Virus record (IMG/VR): IMGVR_UViG_3300023179_000409
Span: 1-28,179 of that record
Length of the DNA: 28,179 bases
Direction: 5' to 3' (one strand)
Source of the DNA: a virus
Positions 28,101 to 28,179 of the stretch are shown in pieces. Made by a program: the position numbers and the translations under genes. Every line of letters begins with the position of its first letter. Positions within the stretch are counted from its first letter, which is position 1. The notes beneath the pieces are model-generated. The model ran no database searches. It worked only from the letters and a program-made list of their open reading frames with translations, and had not been told where the DNA came from.

Positions 28101-28179
28101 ATGGCAAATCTATTTAAAAAAGTTGCAGTTTTTACAGATCTTCACGTCGGTCTAAAATCAAACAGTATTGTTCACAATA
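28101..28179 (+). CDS. 47: Partial gp47-like recombination nuclease subunit (SbcD/Mre11 type), 3' end off the window
   Basis: Only 26 codons are visible. They read MANLFKKVAVFTDLHVG and continue into LKSNS. A hydrophobic strand followed by D-L-H is the first metal-binding motif of calcineurin-like phosphoesterases, and the DLHVG-LKSNS form fits the T4 gp47/SbcD nuclease. With gp46 it processes DNA ends for recombination-dependent replication. gp55 followed by gp47 is also the order seen in T4 and its relatives, which supports the call. The remaining metal-binding motifs lie outside the window. Confidence 0.72.
   Translation, partial: MANLFKKVAVFTDLHVGLKSNSIVHN

Overview
The window looks like part of the genome of a T4-like marine myovirus, and it is mostly tail baseplate genes. 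The DNA is AT-rich (roughly one third G+C by eye) and almost fully coding. Genes overlap or abut, and seven minus-strand genes run from about 27.1 kb down past position 1. Recognition rests on the gp6 and gp25 wedge proteins, a gp5-type hub spike with a repeat-rich needle, a gp53-type wedge protein, a gp48-type tube cap, and a T4-type late sigma factor (gp55) next to a start that looks like the gp47 nuclease. This order resembles T4-like cyanophages and pelagiphages. The host cannot be read from the sequence.

Layout from right to left. At 28.1 kb a plus-strand gene begins (gp47-like, cut by the window edge). Before it, also on plus, is the late sigma factor gp55 (27204-28067). A gap of about 96 bp (27108-27203) separates it from the divergent structural operon. 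The operon then reads: gp48-like tube cap, gp53-like wedge, an 865-residue hub-type protein, gp5-like spike without lysozyme, gp25-like wedge, a gp6-like wedge protein of 1599 residues (T4 gp6 has 660), a giant 4789-residue virion protein, and the start of an Ig-repeat fibre or adhesin protein that runs off the left edge.

How the genes work together. The minus-strand genes would build the baseplate and its host-contact parts: cap and hub in the centre, wedge proteins around them, and very large surface-binding proteins at the periphery. Octamers matching the T4 late-promoter consensus TATAAATA lie just upstream of gp48 and gp25, with a one-mismatch version upstream of gp6. The divergent gene encodes the sigma factor that would read such promoters, so sigma and targets sit back to back.

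The most interesting points are: (1) an SGNH/GDSL hydrolase domain with its catalytic Ser, Asp and His visible in the middle of the giant structural protein, interrupted by an insertion of about 200 residues; (2) the multi-adhesin C-terminus of that protein (carbohydrate-binding-like, ILEI-like, LamG-like and polyglycine modules joined by Ser/Thr/Pro linkers); (3) a likely AUU start codon for gp55; (4) a gp6 enlarged by Ig-like, cupredoxin-like and DUF4214-like insertions. No tRNA, CRISPR array, insertion sequence or integrase was seen.
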